From contig CANRGJ010000001.1 in assembly GCA_947630175.1 (NCBI GenBank), positions 248,001 through 312,000 on the forward strand: a DNA stretch of 64,000 bases, read 5' to 3'. Both the position numbers and the translations under genes were made by a program. How positions within the stretch are numbered: the stretch's first letter is position 1; the number at the start of each line of letters is the position of its first letter. Of the stretch, positions 55,133 to 64,000 are shown in pieces. Source of the DNA: an uncultured Ruminiclostridium sp. GTDB lineage: Bacteria > Bacillota > Clostridia > Oscillospirales > Ruminococcaceae. The notes below the pieces were generated by a model. The model was not told the DNA's origin and searched no databases. It saw nothing but the letters and a program-made list of their open reading frames with translations.

Positions 55133-55696
55133 TTAACCGTTAACATTCAATTGAGAGTATACGGATAAAGCAATATTTACAGCCTCGGTGACGCCTGTGG
55201 AGGAGTAAGTAGCGCCCGTTACCGCCTGTATTTCATTTTCTGAGGCAGGAGAATGTTTTACCAATTCAATGCTGTCTTTTTTGCCGGAAAACTGCTCCAG
55301 AAAATCCTTGTTCTGCACCTTTGTGCCAAGTCCGGGAGTTTCGCCAAGAGATACTATGCTGACAGCCTTTATACTTCCGTCCTCGTTGATTGCAACAAGT
55401 ATATCAATGCCTTTTTTTGAATAACCGTTTGTAATTACCTCAAATGCAATAGAGCCGTCAGATTTTTTTATCATTTTTTCAATATTGTCAGGCTTATCTA
55501 TGGCATAGCCTTCAGCTTTCCAGTCGGAAACTATCGAAAAATCACCCTCGCCCATTGCCTCTGTACAAGCATTCATCAGCTTATCCGTTATCATATTCGA
55601 CGTATCTACATATGTAAAGCTATAAGTTAATATAAGAAGAACAGCTACTATCGTGGTAATTGCAGTAAGTACGATTACAGGTTTTATTCTGCTCAT
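55133..55696 (-). CDS. rnfG: Rnf complex subunit G (FMN protein)
   Basis: A 187-residue protein with one N-terminal membrane segment (residues 7-27) and an extracytoplasmic FMN domain. The flavin-attachment motif is AVTGATYSSTGV, with the Thr that takes covalent FMN. GETPGLGTKV is also typical. Overlaps rnfD by four bases. Confidence 0.94.
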   Translation of the reverse strand: MSRIKPVIVLTAITTIVAVLLILTYSFTYVDTSNMITDKLMNACTEAMGEGDFSIVSDWKAEGYAIDKPDNIEKMIKKSDGSIAFEVITNGYSKKGIDILVAINEDGSIKAVSIVSLGETPGLGTKVQNKDFLEQFSGKKDSIELVKHSPASENEIQAVTGATYSSTGVTEAVNIALSVYSQLNVNG

Positions 55697-56622
55697 TTCC
55701 CTGCACCTCCTTTTTTTGCTCCGAAAGGATGAGATACCGTGAGCTTATCTATAAAAGGCGTAAGTATATTCATAATCAATATTGAGTAAGAAACGCCCTC
55801 AGGCATTGTACCGAAATTTCTGATCAAAAATGTGAGGATACCGCAGCCTGCGGCAAATATCACTTTTCCTCCTGTTGTTATCGGTGTGGTCGCATAATCG
55901 GTTGCCATAAAGAAAGCTCCCAAAATAAGTCCGCCTGAAAGCACCTGCATAGGAACATCTCCGCCCGTTGCAAGCGTAAGCAAAGCAAAAGTTCCGATAT
56001 AAACAACAGGAGTAAGCGGGTTTATTATCCGCATTGCAATAAGATACAATCCTCCCAAAAGCAAAGCCACGGTACAACATTCACCTATACATCCTGATTT
56101 TACAAAGAGCATATTCAAAAGGTCAGGAGCTTCTTCAGATACAAGCGGCGTTGCAGTAGAGACCGCATCGGCTGACATAGTATAATAAAACGGCTTTACC
56201 CATGTGGTCATATAGGAAGTAAAGGACAGCATAAGAATAATTCTTGCAGTTATGGCAGGGTTTGCAAAATTCTGCCCGATACCGCCAAAAAAGTTCTTTA
56301 CAAATATGATTGCAATAACGCTCCCTATAATAGCCATATAGAAAGGTAACGTTGGAGGAAGATTAAATGCAAGTAATATGCCTGTAACTATTGCGGACAA
56401 ATCGTTTATAGTTCTGGGTCTTTTGGTTATTTTTTCAAAAATCAATTCTGAAAGGACACATACAGCAGAACAAACGACTATCATAAGTAACGCTCTTAAG
56501 CCGTATATAACTGTCGATGCGATAACGGCAGGCATAAGCGAGATAATGACATGGAGCATTATCTTCTGAGTGGTTATTTTACTTTTTATATGAGGAGCAG
56601 GCTCAATAAGATAATTATTCAT
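55693..56622 (-). CDS. rnfD: Rnf complex subunit D (FMN protein)
   Basis: A 309-residue membrane protein with about eight hydrophobic segments. The flavin-attachment region is DAVSTATPLVS, matching the SGAT-type site of RnfD. The ATG at 56622 with GGGGG upstream gives the canonical start NNYLIEPAPHIKS; the longer frame is inside rnfC. Confidence 0.93.
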   Translation of the reverse strand: MNNYLIEPAPHIKSKITTQKIMLHVIISLMPAVIASTVIYGLRALLMIVVCSAVCVLSELIFEKITKRPRTINDLSAIVTGILLAFNLPPTLPFYMAIIGSVIAIIFVKNFFGGIGQNFANPAITARIILMLSFTSYMTTWVKPFYYTMSADAVSTATPLVSEEAPDLLNMLFVKSGCIGECCTVALLLGGLYLIAMRIINPLTPVVYIGTFALLTLATGGDVPMQVLSGGLILGAFFMATDYATTPITTGGKVIFAAGCGILTFLIRNFGTMPEGVSYSILIMNILTPFIDKLTVSHPFGAKKGGAGK

Positions 56623-56624
56623 TG

Positions 56625-57911
56625 TCAACCCCCGTTCCTCAGCAAGATTTTTGCAAGCTGATTCTTTTCTGAAAGATTTCGTTTTGCAGGGCATACATAA
56701 GAGCATGCTCCGCAGTTCATGCATAAATTAACTTTTAGCTTTTTCAGCTGTTCTATATCGCCTGCGTCATATGCAGACTCAAGTTCTGTCGGCATTAAAT
56801 TCATTGAACAAGCTCTGACGCATCTGCCGCAGCGTATGCAGGGCGTTGGTTCCCGCCCCGCAGCCGTGCCTTCAAAAAACAAAACGGCATTATTTGTTTT
56901 TAAAATCGGCATTTCAGGATCATACACGCTGCTCCCCATCATAGGACCGCCAAATATGACTCTGTCAGGCTGTTTTCTCACGTCAACGTATTTTAACAAT
57001 TCGGAAAGCTGTATTCCCACTGGAACGATAACGTTAACAGGTTTGTTGACTATATTTCCGTCAAGAGTGAGCCGTCTTTTTATAAGAGGTATGCCCGTTT
57101 TTATGTATTCGCTTATAAAAATAACCGATGAGCAGTTCATAACCAAACAGTGTACGGATATGGGAAGCTCGCCTTCTTTAAGTACACGACCTGTGGTATT
57201 ATATATAAGCACCTTTTCTGCTCCCTGAGGATACGCCGACGGGAGCTTTTTCACATATATTCCCTGCTCTTTTGCGCACATCTCAGTCAGCTTTTCAATA
57301 GCTTTTGGCTTATCAGCCTCTATTCCGATATAGGCCGTTTCTATTTCAAGATATTTTTTTATCAATTTTATGCCGTTTATAAGTTCATCAGCCTGCTCTA
57401 TTATTGCTCTGTAATCAGAAGTGATGTACGGTTCGCATTCAGCTGCATTTATAAGCAGAGTATCCGCATATGACAGCTTTCTGTCATAATTCAATTTAAC
57501 GTACGTAGGAAAGCCTGCTCCGCCCAAACCCACGGAACCGCTGTTTTTCACAGCATTTATAAAGTCCTCCCTGTTATTCACCACAGGCGGGGCTATATCC
57601 TCGTGCAACGCTTGCTCCTCAGAAGTCTGCACGACCACAGCTTTATTGCGTTTGCCCATTATGTTTATTATCTCCGTTATATCGCAAACAGTGCCGGTAA
57701 CGCTTGAATGTACCGGGGCAGATATAACGGCGTCACAACTGCCGATAAGCTGTCCGGTTTTTACCTTGTCACCGATTTGCACCAACGGCGTACATGGTAC
57801 ACCGCCGTGCTGAGACATACTGATAACAACTTTTTCAGGCAGAGCGATTTCGACTGTGGACTTATCCGCCGAATTATTGAAATGCGGAAGCCTTACGGAA
57901 TGTAATTTCAT
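56625..57911 (-). CDS. rnfC: Rnf complex subunit C
   Basis: The 428-residue NAD-side subunit: flavin/NADH-binding loop GLGGAGFPTYVKLNY, then two ferredoxin motifs CIRCGRCVRACSMNL and CMNCGACSYVCPAK near residues 355-405. The complex moves electrons from ferredoxin to NAD while pumping Na or H ions. First gene of the operon; AAGGGTG precedes the ATG. Confidence 0.95.
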   Translation of the reverse strand: MKLHSVRLPHFNNSADKSTVEIALPEKVVISMSQHGGVPCTPLVQIGDKVKTGQLIGSCDAVISAPVHSSVTGTVCDITEIINIMGKRNKAVVVQTSEEQALHEDIAPPVVNNREDFINAVKNSGSVGLGGAGFPTYVKLNYDRKLSYADTLLINAAECEPYITSDYRAIIEQADELINGIKLIKKYLEIETAYIGIEADKPKAIEKLTEMCAKEQGIYVKKLPSAYPQGAEKVLIYNTTGRVLKEGELPISVHCLVMNCSSVIFISEYIKTGIPLIKRRLTLDGNIVNKPVNVIVPVGIQLSELLKYVDVRKQPDRVIFGGPMMGSSVYDPEMPILKTNNAVLFFEGTAAGREPTPCIRCGRCVRACSMNLMPTELESAYDAGDIEQLKKLKVNLCMNCGACSYVCPAKRNLSEKNQLAKILLRNGG

Positions 57912-58052
57912 AACAACACCCTTTTTAAATTTGATTTATAAGTGAATATCCATAGCTGTCATAAATATTGCCTTATTTATCACAAGCAGTGCAGAATATT
58001 TGACAAAAAAATACAGTAATAATTACTGAATATTTAAAAGGACGGTACTTAT

Positions 58053-58760
58053 ATGTTTATGCTTGTCATTCAAATGGTATTAAAGAACCTGATGTTTTTT
58101 GCCCTGCATTTTGACAGTCCGAATAACTTTCCAAAACCCTTGTCAAAAAAAGAAGAGCTTGAATGTATCCGAAAAATAGCAGACGGAGATGAAAAAGCCC
58201 GCGAAAAATTAATAGAACACAACCTGAGATTGGTGGTTTATATAGTAAAAAAGCACTATTCTGAATCAAACGAACAGGAAGATCTTATCTCAATAGGCAC
58301 GATCGGCTTGATAAGAGCAGTCGAAACATTCTCTGAGGATAAAAATACCAATTTTTCCACTTATGCGGGAAAATGCATTGATAATCAAATAAAAATGTAT
58401 TTCAGAAAAATAAAACATCAGCAAAACGAAATGCATCTGGACGCACCTATTGAAGTGGACAAAGACGGAAATTCACTTACAATAGCCGATATCTTTAAAG
58501 ATATGACTGATGTTTCAAAGGAAGTAGATTTGAGAATAGACTTGCAAAAGCTATACCGATATATAAACGAATCGCTTGACGAACGGGAGAAAGTGATATT
58601 ATACAACAGATACGGTCTAAATTCCACAAAAGGCTTTCCAAGCAAGGCGATGACTCAAAGAGAAGTCGCGGAAAAACTCAATATTTCCCGTTCATATGTA
58701 AGCAGAATAGAAAAGAAAGCACTGAAAAAGCTTGCAGACAGATTTGAAAAAAACGACTGA
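58053..58760 (+). CDS. sigK: RNA polymerase sporulation sigma factor SigK
   Basis: A 235-residue sigma-70 family factor controlling late mother-cell genes. Region 2 (EHNLRLVVYIVKKHY, DLISIGTIGLIRAV) and region 4 (TQREVAEKLNISRSYVSRIE) are intact. A hydrophobic N-terminal pro-sequence (about 20 residues) fits the membrane-held pro-sigma-K. The gene is not split by a skin element. AAGGACGG lies eight bases before the ATG. Confidence 0.92.
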   Translation: MFMLVIQMVLKNLMFFALHFDSPNNFPKPLSKKEELECIRKIADGDEKAREKLIEHNLRLVVYIVKKHYSESNEQEDLISIGTIGLIRAVETFSEDKNTNFSTYAGKCIDNQIKMYFRKIKHQQNEMHLDAPIEVDKDGNSLTIADIFKDMTDVSKEVDLRIDLQKLYRYINESLDEREKVILYNRYGLNSTKGFPSKAMTQREVAEKLNISRSYVSRIEKKALKKLADRFEKND

Positions 58761-58883
58761 AAATAATTTATTTCTAAATTTTTATACATAATTATTTTAC
58801 TCCTTTCTTAATACAATGTCAATCAAAACATCGTTTTTTCTTAAAATAAAATTTTTCCTGTTGTTGCAATATAAAATTACTGC

Positions 58884-58924
58884 CAAGCAAAAAGACGATT
58901 GCTTATCAATCGTCTTTTTGCTTG
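58884..58924. terminator. bidirectional terminator after sigK and yihY
   Basis: CAAGCAAAAAGACGATTG (58884-58901) pairs perfectly over 18 bases with CAATCGTCTTTTTGCTTG (58907-58924). Confidence 0.85.
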
Positions 58925-58935
58925 TTATCTATCTT

Positions 58936-59847
58936 TTACCTTTTGGTTATATTTGCTTTAATGAAATGTCCTTTGCTTTTTACCGAACGATTTCGTTTGA
59001 TAAGCTCATATAAATTATGAACTCTTATCATGTCATTTATTTCTGCACCGAAAAAAAGAATTACCATACAAAAATAAAGCCATAAAAGGAAGAGAACAAT
59101 TGCTGTAAGGCTGCCATATACGCTTGAATGATTTCCGAAATTATCTATATAAAAAGAATATAATGCCGAAAAGCCTATCCAGCCGACTGCACTTATTATC
59201 GCTCCCGGAAGTTCATTTTTCAATTTTGTTTTTCGTTCCGGTATTATTGTATATATGAACATAAAAAATAAAATCAATAAACCCAATGCAACCAACCATC
59301 TCACATCTCTCACAATTTCTGCAAGATATGCCAGAAAAGGCATATTTAAGAGTACCGCATCAAGTATTTTGTTTCCGAAAACCGTTAAAATCAATGCAAG
59401 GACCAGTGAGATCATAAAACCTACGGTATAGAAAACCGAAACTCCTCTTAAACGAATGTATCCTCTTTTCTCCGTTGTTTTATACACCGAATTCAATCCG
59501 TAAATTATTCCCAAAACGCCCTTGGAGCACGCCCAAAGAGCAGCAATCGTCGTAATGGATATTATCGCTCCTGACCCATTTTGCTCCGCTTCAGAAACGA
59601 TATTTTTCAAAAGCTCCGCTATTGTGGGGCTTAAAAAATCTATGTTCCATGAAGCAATATTATCGCTGCTAAAAAACGGTATATATTTAAGGAGAGTTAA
59701 AAATAATAAAAAGAACGGGAAAATGGAAATAAAAACAAAGAATGCCGCTTGTGCTGCGTAAGCTGTAAGATTGTCCGCTTCAATACGCTTTGCCAGTCTT
59801 TTGACGGCATATGCGCATAAAGTAATAAAATCGACCAGCTTTTGCAT
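58936..59847 (-). CDS. YihY/BrkB-family membrane protein
   Basis: A 303-residue protein with six membrane segments and the family pattern LTAYAAQAAFFVFISIFPF, LWACSKGVLGIIYGLN and GSLTAIVLFLLWLY. Formerly misnamed RNase BN; a transporter-like role is likely but unproved. It lies 23 bases after the MreB homologue. Confidence 0.88.
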   Translation of the reverse strand: MQKLVDFITLCAYAVKRLAKRIEADNLTAYAAQAAFFVFISIFPFFLLFLTLLKYIPFFSSDNIASWNIDFLSPTIAELLKNIVSEAEQNGSGAIISITTIAALWACSKGVLGIIYGLNSVYKTTEKRGYIRLRGVSVFYTVGFMISLVLALILTVFGNKILDAVLLNMPFLAYLAEIVRDVRWLVALGLLILFFMFIYTIIPERKTKLKNELPGAIISAVGWIGFSALYSFYIDNFGNHSSVYGSLTAIVLFLLWLYFCMVILFFGAEINDMIRVHNLYELIKRNRSVKSKGHFIKANITKR

Positions 59848-59870
59848 TGCGGCACTCCTTAAAGCAAAAT

Positions 59871-60890
59871 TTACTTATAACGGTACAAGGAAATATGTTC
59901 AAATCCGTCCAATAGCTCTTCGGATAATCCAAATGCAGCTTCAACGCCTTTTGCAACACACTCAAGAGGAGCATCAGCCACACGGCACGGCGCACCTATA
60001 CGACACTGTATATATTTATCCAGTCCTTTCAGCAATGCTCCGCCGCCTGTAAGAATTATTCCGCTGTTAAGGATATCGCCAACCAACTCAGGCGGCGTCC
60101 TTTCCAAAACATTTTTGACACCCATTGCTATTTCTTCGGTGAGGTCCTTCAACGCTTCATACATATCCTTTTCGCTTATTTCCAGCGCTTCGGGCAAGCC
60201 TTTGACAAGATGTCGTCCCTTTATCGTTATTTTATTCTTCTCGTTTGGCTCGAAAACGTTTGCTATTTGAATTTTAGCTTGTTCTGCTGTTTTTTCTCCG
60301 ATAAGTATTTTATAATTATTTGAAATGTATTTTATAATAGCCTCGTCAAATTTGTTTCCCGCAATTTTGAGAGAAATGTCCTGAACTATTCCGTTAAAAG
60401 AAGTTACAGCTATATCAGTCGTTCCTCCTCCTATGTCAACTACCATAGTGCCGTTCGGCTTTGATATGTCAACGCCGGCTCCTATTAAAGCGGCGATCGG
60501 TTCTTTAATAATGTAAACCTTTCTTGCACCGGCGGACAACGCCGCTTCAATGACTGCCCTGTTTTCTACGTCGGTTATAGATGACGGAACGCAAAGAATG
60601 ATCCTCGGCTTTAGCATCATACTGTTGCTGACTTTTTTTATAAATGCCGCTACCATGGCCTCAGTGGTTTCGTGATCGGATATTACGCCGTCTTTCAGCG
60701 GTTTGACCGCAACGATATACTCCGGCGTCCTTCCTATCATTTTGTATGCATCAGAGCCAACGGCAAGCACTACTTTTTTCTTTCTGTCATAAGCGACAAC
60801 GCTTGGCTCGTTTACAACTATTCCCTTTCCGCCGATAGTTATTATTGTATTCGCAGTTCCCAGATCTATTCCTATATCAAATGATGACAT
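59871..60890 (-). CDS. MreB/Mbl-family rod-shape protein
   Basis: A 339-residue actin-like protein: phosphate 1 loop DIGIDLGTANTII, DIGGGTTDIAV, and adenosine loop ILTGGGALLKG. MreB/Mbl polymers guide lateral wall synthesis. No mreC or mreD is adjacent, so this may be the Mbl or MreBH paralogue; which one cannot be settled here. Confidence 0.93.
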   Translation of the reverse strand: MSSFDIGIDLGTANTIITIGGKGIVVNEPSVVAYDRKKKVVLAVGSDAYKMIGRTPEYIVAVKPLKDGVISDHETTEAMVAAFIKKVSNSMMLKPRIILCVPSSITDVENRAVIEAALSAGARKVYIIKEPIAALIGAGVDISKPNGTMVVDIGGGTTDIAVTSFNGIVQDISLKIAGNKFDEAIIKYISNNYKILIGEKTAEQAKIQIANVFEPNEKNKITIKGRHLVKGLPEALEISEKDMYEALKDLTEEIAMGVKNVLERTPPELVGDILNSGIILTGGGALLKGLDKYIQCRIGAPCRVADAPLECVAKGVEAAFGLSEELLDGFEHISLYRYK

Positions 60891-60927
60891 TATATTACTT
60901 CCCTTCCAATAATATTTTATTCAAAAA

Positions 60928-62271
60928 TCAGTTTAAATTTTCGCATTTGATATAATTTATCAAAGCGTCATAACTGTTTTCGCATTTGTTTTCAATAACC
61001 GCATCAAGCAGCTTGTCCAATATTTTGCCAATCTCCACGCCGTTATATCCTTCAGCTTTAAGGTCGTTTCCGTTGATTTTCAAGTCCTTAAGTGAAAAGC
61101 AATCACCCTCTGAAAGAATATCATTTGCAATTTTTTGTGCAGACAAATAAATCGGAATACGTTCTTTTGCGGAGGGAGCTTTAGCTGAATCATCAGCAAT
61201 ATGGACCTTTAGTAAATCAAAATACAGCTCTTTTCCGAATTTATTAAGATGTTTTTTTATCAATACACTGTCGTCCGTCATTATCATATCATGGCGTTCA
61301 ACTAAAAAAAGAACTTTTTTTAACGTCTCGCTGTCGTAATGAAGGCTTTCCATTGTCCTTCTGCATATATCTGCGCTTACGAATGCATGCCCTTTAAAAT
61401 GTCCTTTTCCGTTGCTGAATGTATAAACGGCAGGCTTTCCTAAATCGTGAAACAGCATAGTAAGCCTTAAATGCTTAACATTATCTATGCTGCACACAGA
61501 TGTTATAGTGTGTTCCCACACATCACGGTTATGGTAAGAGGAATGTTGGTCAAATCCGTGACAATCATTTATTTCAGGAATGATCACTGCAAAAATGTCC
61601 CAATATTCCCTTAAAACATCTTCCAGATACTCGGCTTTTCCACAAAGGATCTTATTTAATTCACACTGTATTCGCTCAGCGGAAATTGCAGAAAGCAGAT
61701 TTTTCTTTTTATGCAAAGCAAGCGCTGTTTCTCGTTCTGCCGAAAATCCGTAAACCGCCATAAATCTCAAAGCACGCAGTATTCGCAGCGCATCTTCTTC
61801 AAATCTGATTTCGGGATTTCCCACACATCTCAATATTTTATTTTGCAAGTCTTCTGTTCCGTTAAATAGATCCTTTAATCCTCTTTTATCGGAATATGCC
61901 AGTGCGTTTACCGTAAAATCACGTCGTGAAAGATCCTGCTCTATGGTTGACACAAATGTTACTTTGTCGGGATGACGCCTGTCGTCATACTCTCCGTCTG
62001 TTCGATAGGTTGTTATTTCTGCTTCAAATCGGTCTGAAATAATTGTTACAGTACCGTGTTTGATACCTGTATCAATTATTCTCATATCTGAAAAGACCTG
62101 CTTTATCTGAAGAGGCAAGGCGTTCGTTGTAATGTCATAATCGTCCGTTTCCATTCCCAAAAGTGAGTTGCGGACACAGCCGCCGACTGCATACGCTTCA
62201 TATCCGGCATTTTCAAGCCTATTCAGCAAGGAAAGGACATATTTGGGAAGCAATATAATGACATTGCTCAT
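60928..62271 (-). CDS. cca: CCA tRNA nucleotidyltransferase
   Basis: A 447-residue class II nucleotidyltransferase adding or repairing the 3' CCA end of tRNA. Motif A YAVGGCVRNSLLG with DDYDITTNA, motif B/C region RRDFTVNALAY, and an HD domain (MLFHDLGKP) are present, giving the CCA-HD architecture. It overlaps the amidohydrolase stop by four bases. Confidence 0.94.
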   Translation of the reverse strand: MSNVIILLPKYVLSLLNRLENAGYEAYAVGGCVRNSLLGMETDDYDITTNALPLQIKQVFSDMRIIDTGIKHGTVTIISDRFEAEITTYRTDGEYDDRRHPDKVTFVSTIEQDLSRRDFTVNALAYSDKRGLKDLFNGTEDLQNKILRCVGNPEIRFEEDALRILRALRFMAVYGFSAERETALALHKKKNLLSAISAERIQCELNKILCGKAEYLEDVLREYWDIFAVIIPEINDCHGFDQHSSYHNRDVWEHTITSVCSIDNVKHLRLTMLFHDLGKPAVYTFSNGKGHFKGHAFVSADICRRTMESLHYDSETLKKVLFLVERHDMIMTDDSVLIKKHLNKFGKELYFDLLKVHIADDSAKAPSAKERIPIYLSAQKIANDILSEGDCFSLKDLKINGNDLKAEGYNGVEIGKILDKLLDAVIENKCENSYDALINYIKCENLN

Positions 62272-63536
62272 CTTAATCTCTCCGCTATTTTATTTGCTTT
62301 CATATATATGTTTTCAACGCTTTCCCCAATATGAAAATCACCGTTTTCATAAAGAATTTTTCCGTTTATCATAGTCAATTTGATATTTTCCTTGCTTCCG
62401 CTGTACACAAGATTTTTTGAAATGTTGTTAATCGGTTGCATATTCGGTCTGTTCAGATTTATCATTACAATGTCCGCTTTTTTTCCGATTTTAAGGCAAT
62501 CGCAGTCATTCAGTCTCATTGCCTGTGCTCCTCCGCTTACCGCCATTTTCAAAACGGAATCTGCTGTACAGGCGGAGGCGTCCTTTGTCAAGAGCTTTTG
62601 AAGTCCTGTGACTAAAAACATCTCTCTGAACATATCAAGACAGTTGTTGCTGGCAGGACCGTCCGTTCCTATTGCGAGATTTATTCCTTTTTTCTGCATT
62701 ATGCAGATCGGCGCTATGCCACTGGCAAGCTTTGTGTTTGAACCCGGATTTGTAACCGCCCAGAGATTTCTTCTTCTGAATATTTCCATATCATTGTCGT
62801 CAAAGTAAACACAATGAAAACCGCCGCCGCCGTATTCCAACATTCCAAGCTCTTCAAACAAGGCGGTAGGAGTTTTTCCGTAGCGTTCTATACACTCCTT
62901 GACTTCATTTTCTGTTTCAGAATTATGCGTATAAACAGGCGCTTTAAGACTTTGAGAAAGGAGCGAGATCTCCTTCATCAGCTCAAGCTCTGCGGTATAT
63001 TCGGCATGAAATCCAAGCTGATAGCTTATCAGCTTGTTATAATTATTAAATTTATCGTATTCATCCTGAAGTCTTTTTACATTAGATGACGCTCCGCTTA
63101 CTGAACCGCACAAAACCATGCGAAAACCCATATCAACCGCTGCCGATGCAATGGAATCGGCATAAAAATACATATCAAAGCATGACGTTATTCCGCTTGT
63201 AAGGTATTCCAATATGGCAAGTTTAGTCAATGAATAAATATCATCAGGCGTCAGCTTGTCCTCTCTGGGAAAAACGCAGTCAAAAAGCCATTCCCGAAGC
63301 GGAAGATCGTCGGCATATGAGCGCAGAAAGGTCATTCCCGAATGAGTATGAGCATTTTTAAATCCGGGAATAAGCAAATTTCCTTGACAGTCAATTTCTC
63401 TGTCATACTTTTCGTCTGTGTTTCTTTCATTTCCCACATAGCTTATAATATCATCACAGGTGCAAAGTTCACCCGTGCTTATCGAACAGTCGTTTTCCGC
63501 TGTCATTATTTTTGCATTATAAAATCTGATTTTCAT
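62268..63536 (-). CDS. amidohydrolase, MtaD/TrzN-like adenosine-type deaminase
   Basis: A 422-residue metal-dependent amidohydrolase: metal ligands in FKNAHTHSGMTF, HAEYTAEL, HCVYFDDND and GTDGPASNN. The family includes 5'-methylthioadenosine/S-adenosylhomocysteine deaminases and related enzymes. Its neighbour is a purine nucleoside phosphorylase, which supports a purine-salvage deaminase role. Start 15 bases downstream of that gene. Confidence 0.85.
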   Translation of the reverse strand: MKIRFYNAKIMTAENDCSISTGELCTCDDIISYVGNERNTDEKYDREIDCQGNLLIPGFKNAHTHSGMTFLRSYADDLPLREWLFDCVFPREDKLTPDDIYSLTKLAILEYLTSGITSCFDMYFYADSIASAAVDMGFRMVLCGSVSGASSNVKRLQDEYDKFNNYNKLISYQLGFHAEYTAELELMKEISLLSQSLKAPVYTHNSETENEVKECIERYGKTPTALFEELGMLEYGGGGFHCVYFDDNDMEIFRRRNLWAVTNPGSNTKLASGIAPICIMQKKGINLAIGTDGPASNNCLDMFREMFLVTGLQKLLTKDASACTADSVLKMAVSGGAQAMRLNDCDCLKIGKKADIVMINLNRPNMQPINNISKNLVYSGSKENIKLTMINGKILYENGDFHIGESVENIYMKANKIAERLR

Positions 63537-63551
63537 ATAAGCGCCTCGTAA

Positions 63552-64000
63552 TTATTTGCATGAATCAAACTGTTCCGCAATATCAACAATTGATGTTCTT
63601 ATAAGTTTTTTAAATAAAGGCGCCGCTTTGTCAGCCGCCTCCATTACTTCTTTGTGAGTTAAAGGCTTGTCTGTCAACCCACAGCCCAAATTTGCCACAC
63701 AGCTTATCCCGCACACTTTCATACCGCAATGATTTGCTGCAATAGCTTCACAGGCGGTACTCATTCCTATCGCATCCGCCCCAAGCAGTCTGCACATTCT
63801 CACTTCGGCAGGTGTTTCAAAATTAGGACCCGTAAGCTGAATATATGTTCCCTCCTGCAATTTTATATCAATCCTTTCAGCGGTATTTCTGATTATATCG
63901 CATAATTTTTTGTTATATATTTCACTCATATCGGGGAATCTTGTTCCCAAAGAATCTAAATTTGCTCCAATTAAAGGACTGGGCACAAAATTCGCTATCT
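63552..64000 (-). CDS. punA: purine-nucleoside phosphorylase, C-terminal part
   Basis: The C-terminal 148 codons of a trimeric purine nucleoside phosphorylase; the gene continues past the right edge. The frame begins IANFVPSPLIGANLDS and contains TGPNFETPAEVRMCR and GADAIGMSTACE, the substrate-binding loops for purine nucleosides. It would supply purine bases in salvage, next to the deaminase. Confidence 0.9.
   Translation of the reverse strand, partial: IANFVPSPLIGANLDSLGTRFPDMSEIYNKKLCDIIRNTAERIDIKLQEGTYIQLTGPNFETPAEVRMCRLLGADAIGMSTACEAIAANHCGMKVCGISCVANLGCGLTDKPLTHKEVMEAADKAAPLFKKLIRTSIVDIAEQFDSCK

Overview
The window looks like a chromosome segment from a low-to-moderate GC, spore-forming Clostridia (Firmicutes), most like the Ruminococcus/Oscillospirales group. 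This rests on gene content: sporulation genes (ylbJ, yqfC, yqfD, yunB, spoVG, an uninterrupted sigK, a CotH-family kinase), acetate fermentation (ackA), a six-gene Rnf complex, and strong AGGAGG-type ribosome binding sites. No rRNA or tRNA gene was seen. Species cannot be assigned by eye.

Left flank (1-18.8 kb): partial tmcAL, ackA, a hotdog thioesterase, citrate synthase, two adjacent frameshifted genes (a YcaQ-like winged-helix protein and a TIGR01212-type radical SAM protein), a LacI-type sensor fused to GGDEF, ylbJ, and a plus-strand run yqfC-yqfD-phoH-ybeY-dgkA-era-recO-mutS2. A secreted, membrane-anchored protein and a Xer-family tyrosine recombinase on the minus strand follow.

Centre (18.87-33.56 kb): two different filamentous-phage (inovirus-like) prophages, A (about 7.28 kb) and B (about 7.41 kb), sit head-to-tail. 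They are bounded by three copies of a 22-bp core, the first of which lies in a perfect 30-bp palindrome just upstream of the Xer gene. Each has a Rep_trans-type initiator, a small Cys-rich protein, a Zot/pI-type ATPase, a pIII-like signal-peptide/anchor protein, a short coat protein, small membrane proteins, a candidate ssDNA-binding protein, a divergent HTH repressor with its own operator set, a membrane-anchored DUF2726 protein, a conserved origin-like hairpin and a convergent type I toxin-antitoxin locus. The replication, origin, toxin-antitoxin and att parts are nearly identical in A and B. The virion, repressor and operator parts are strongly diverged and differently ordered. The pair therefore reads as two heteroimmune phages sharing one replication/integration backbone and apparently using the host Xer system.

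Right flank (33.6-64 kb): minus-strand cotH-like, ligA, yunB, M18 aminopeptidase, lytic transglycosylase, coaE, tsaC/sua5, prfA and DUF951. Then come a plus-strand group (divergent Ddl homologue, DUF1934, argS, a methyltransferase-like barrel, NUDIX), spoVG, murC, a 3-methyladenine glycosylase, an AAA ATPase, a membrane diguanylate cyclase, rnfCDGEAB, sigK, yihY, an mreB homologue, cca, an amidohydrolase and a partial purine nucleoside phosphorylase. Flanking genes converge on the Xer/palindrome locus from both sides, as would suit a replication-terminus dif region; this is inference.
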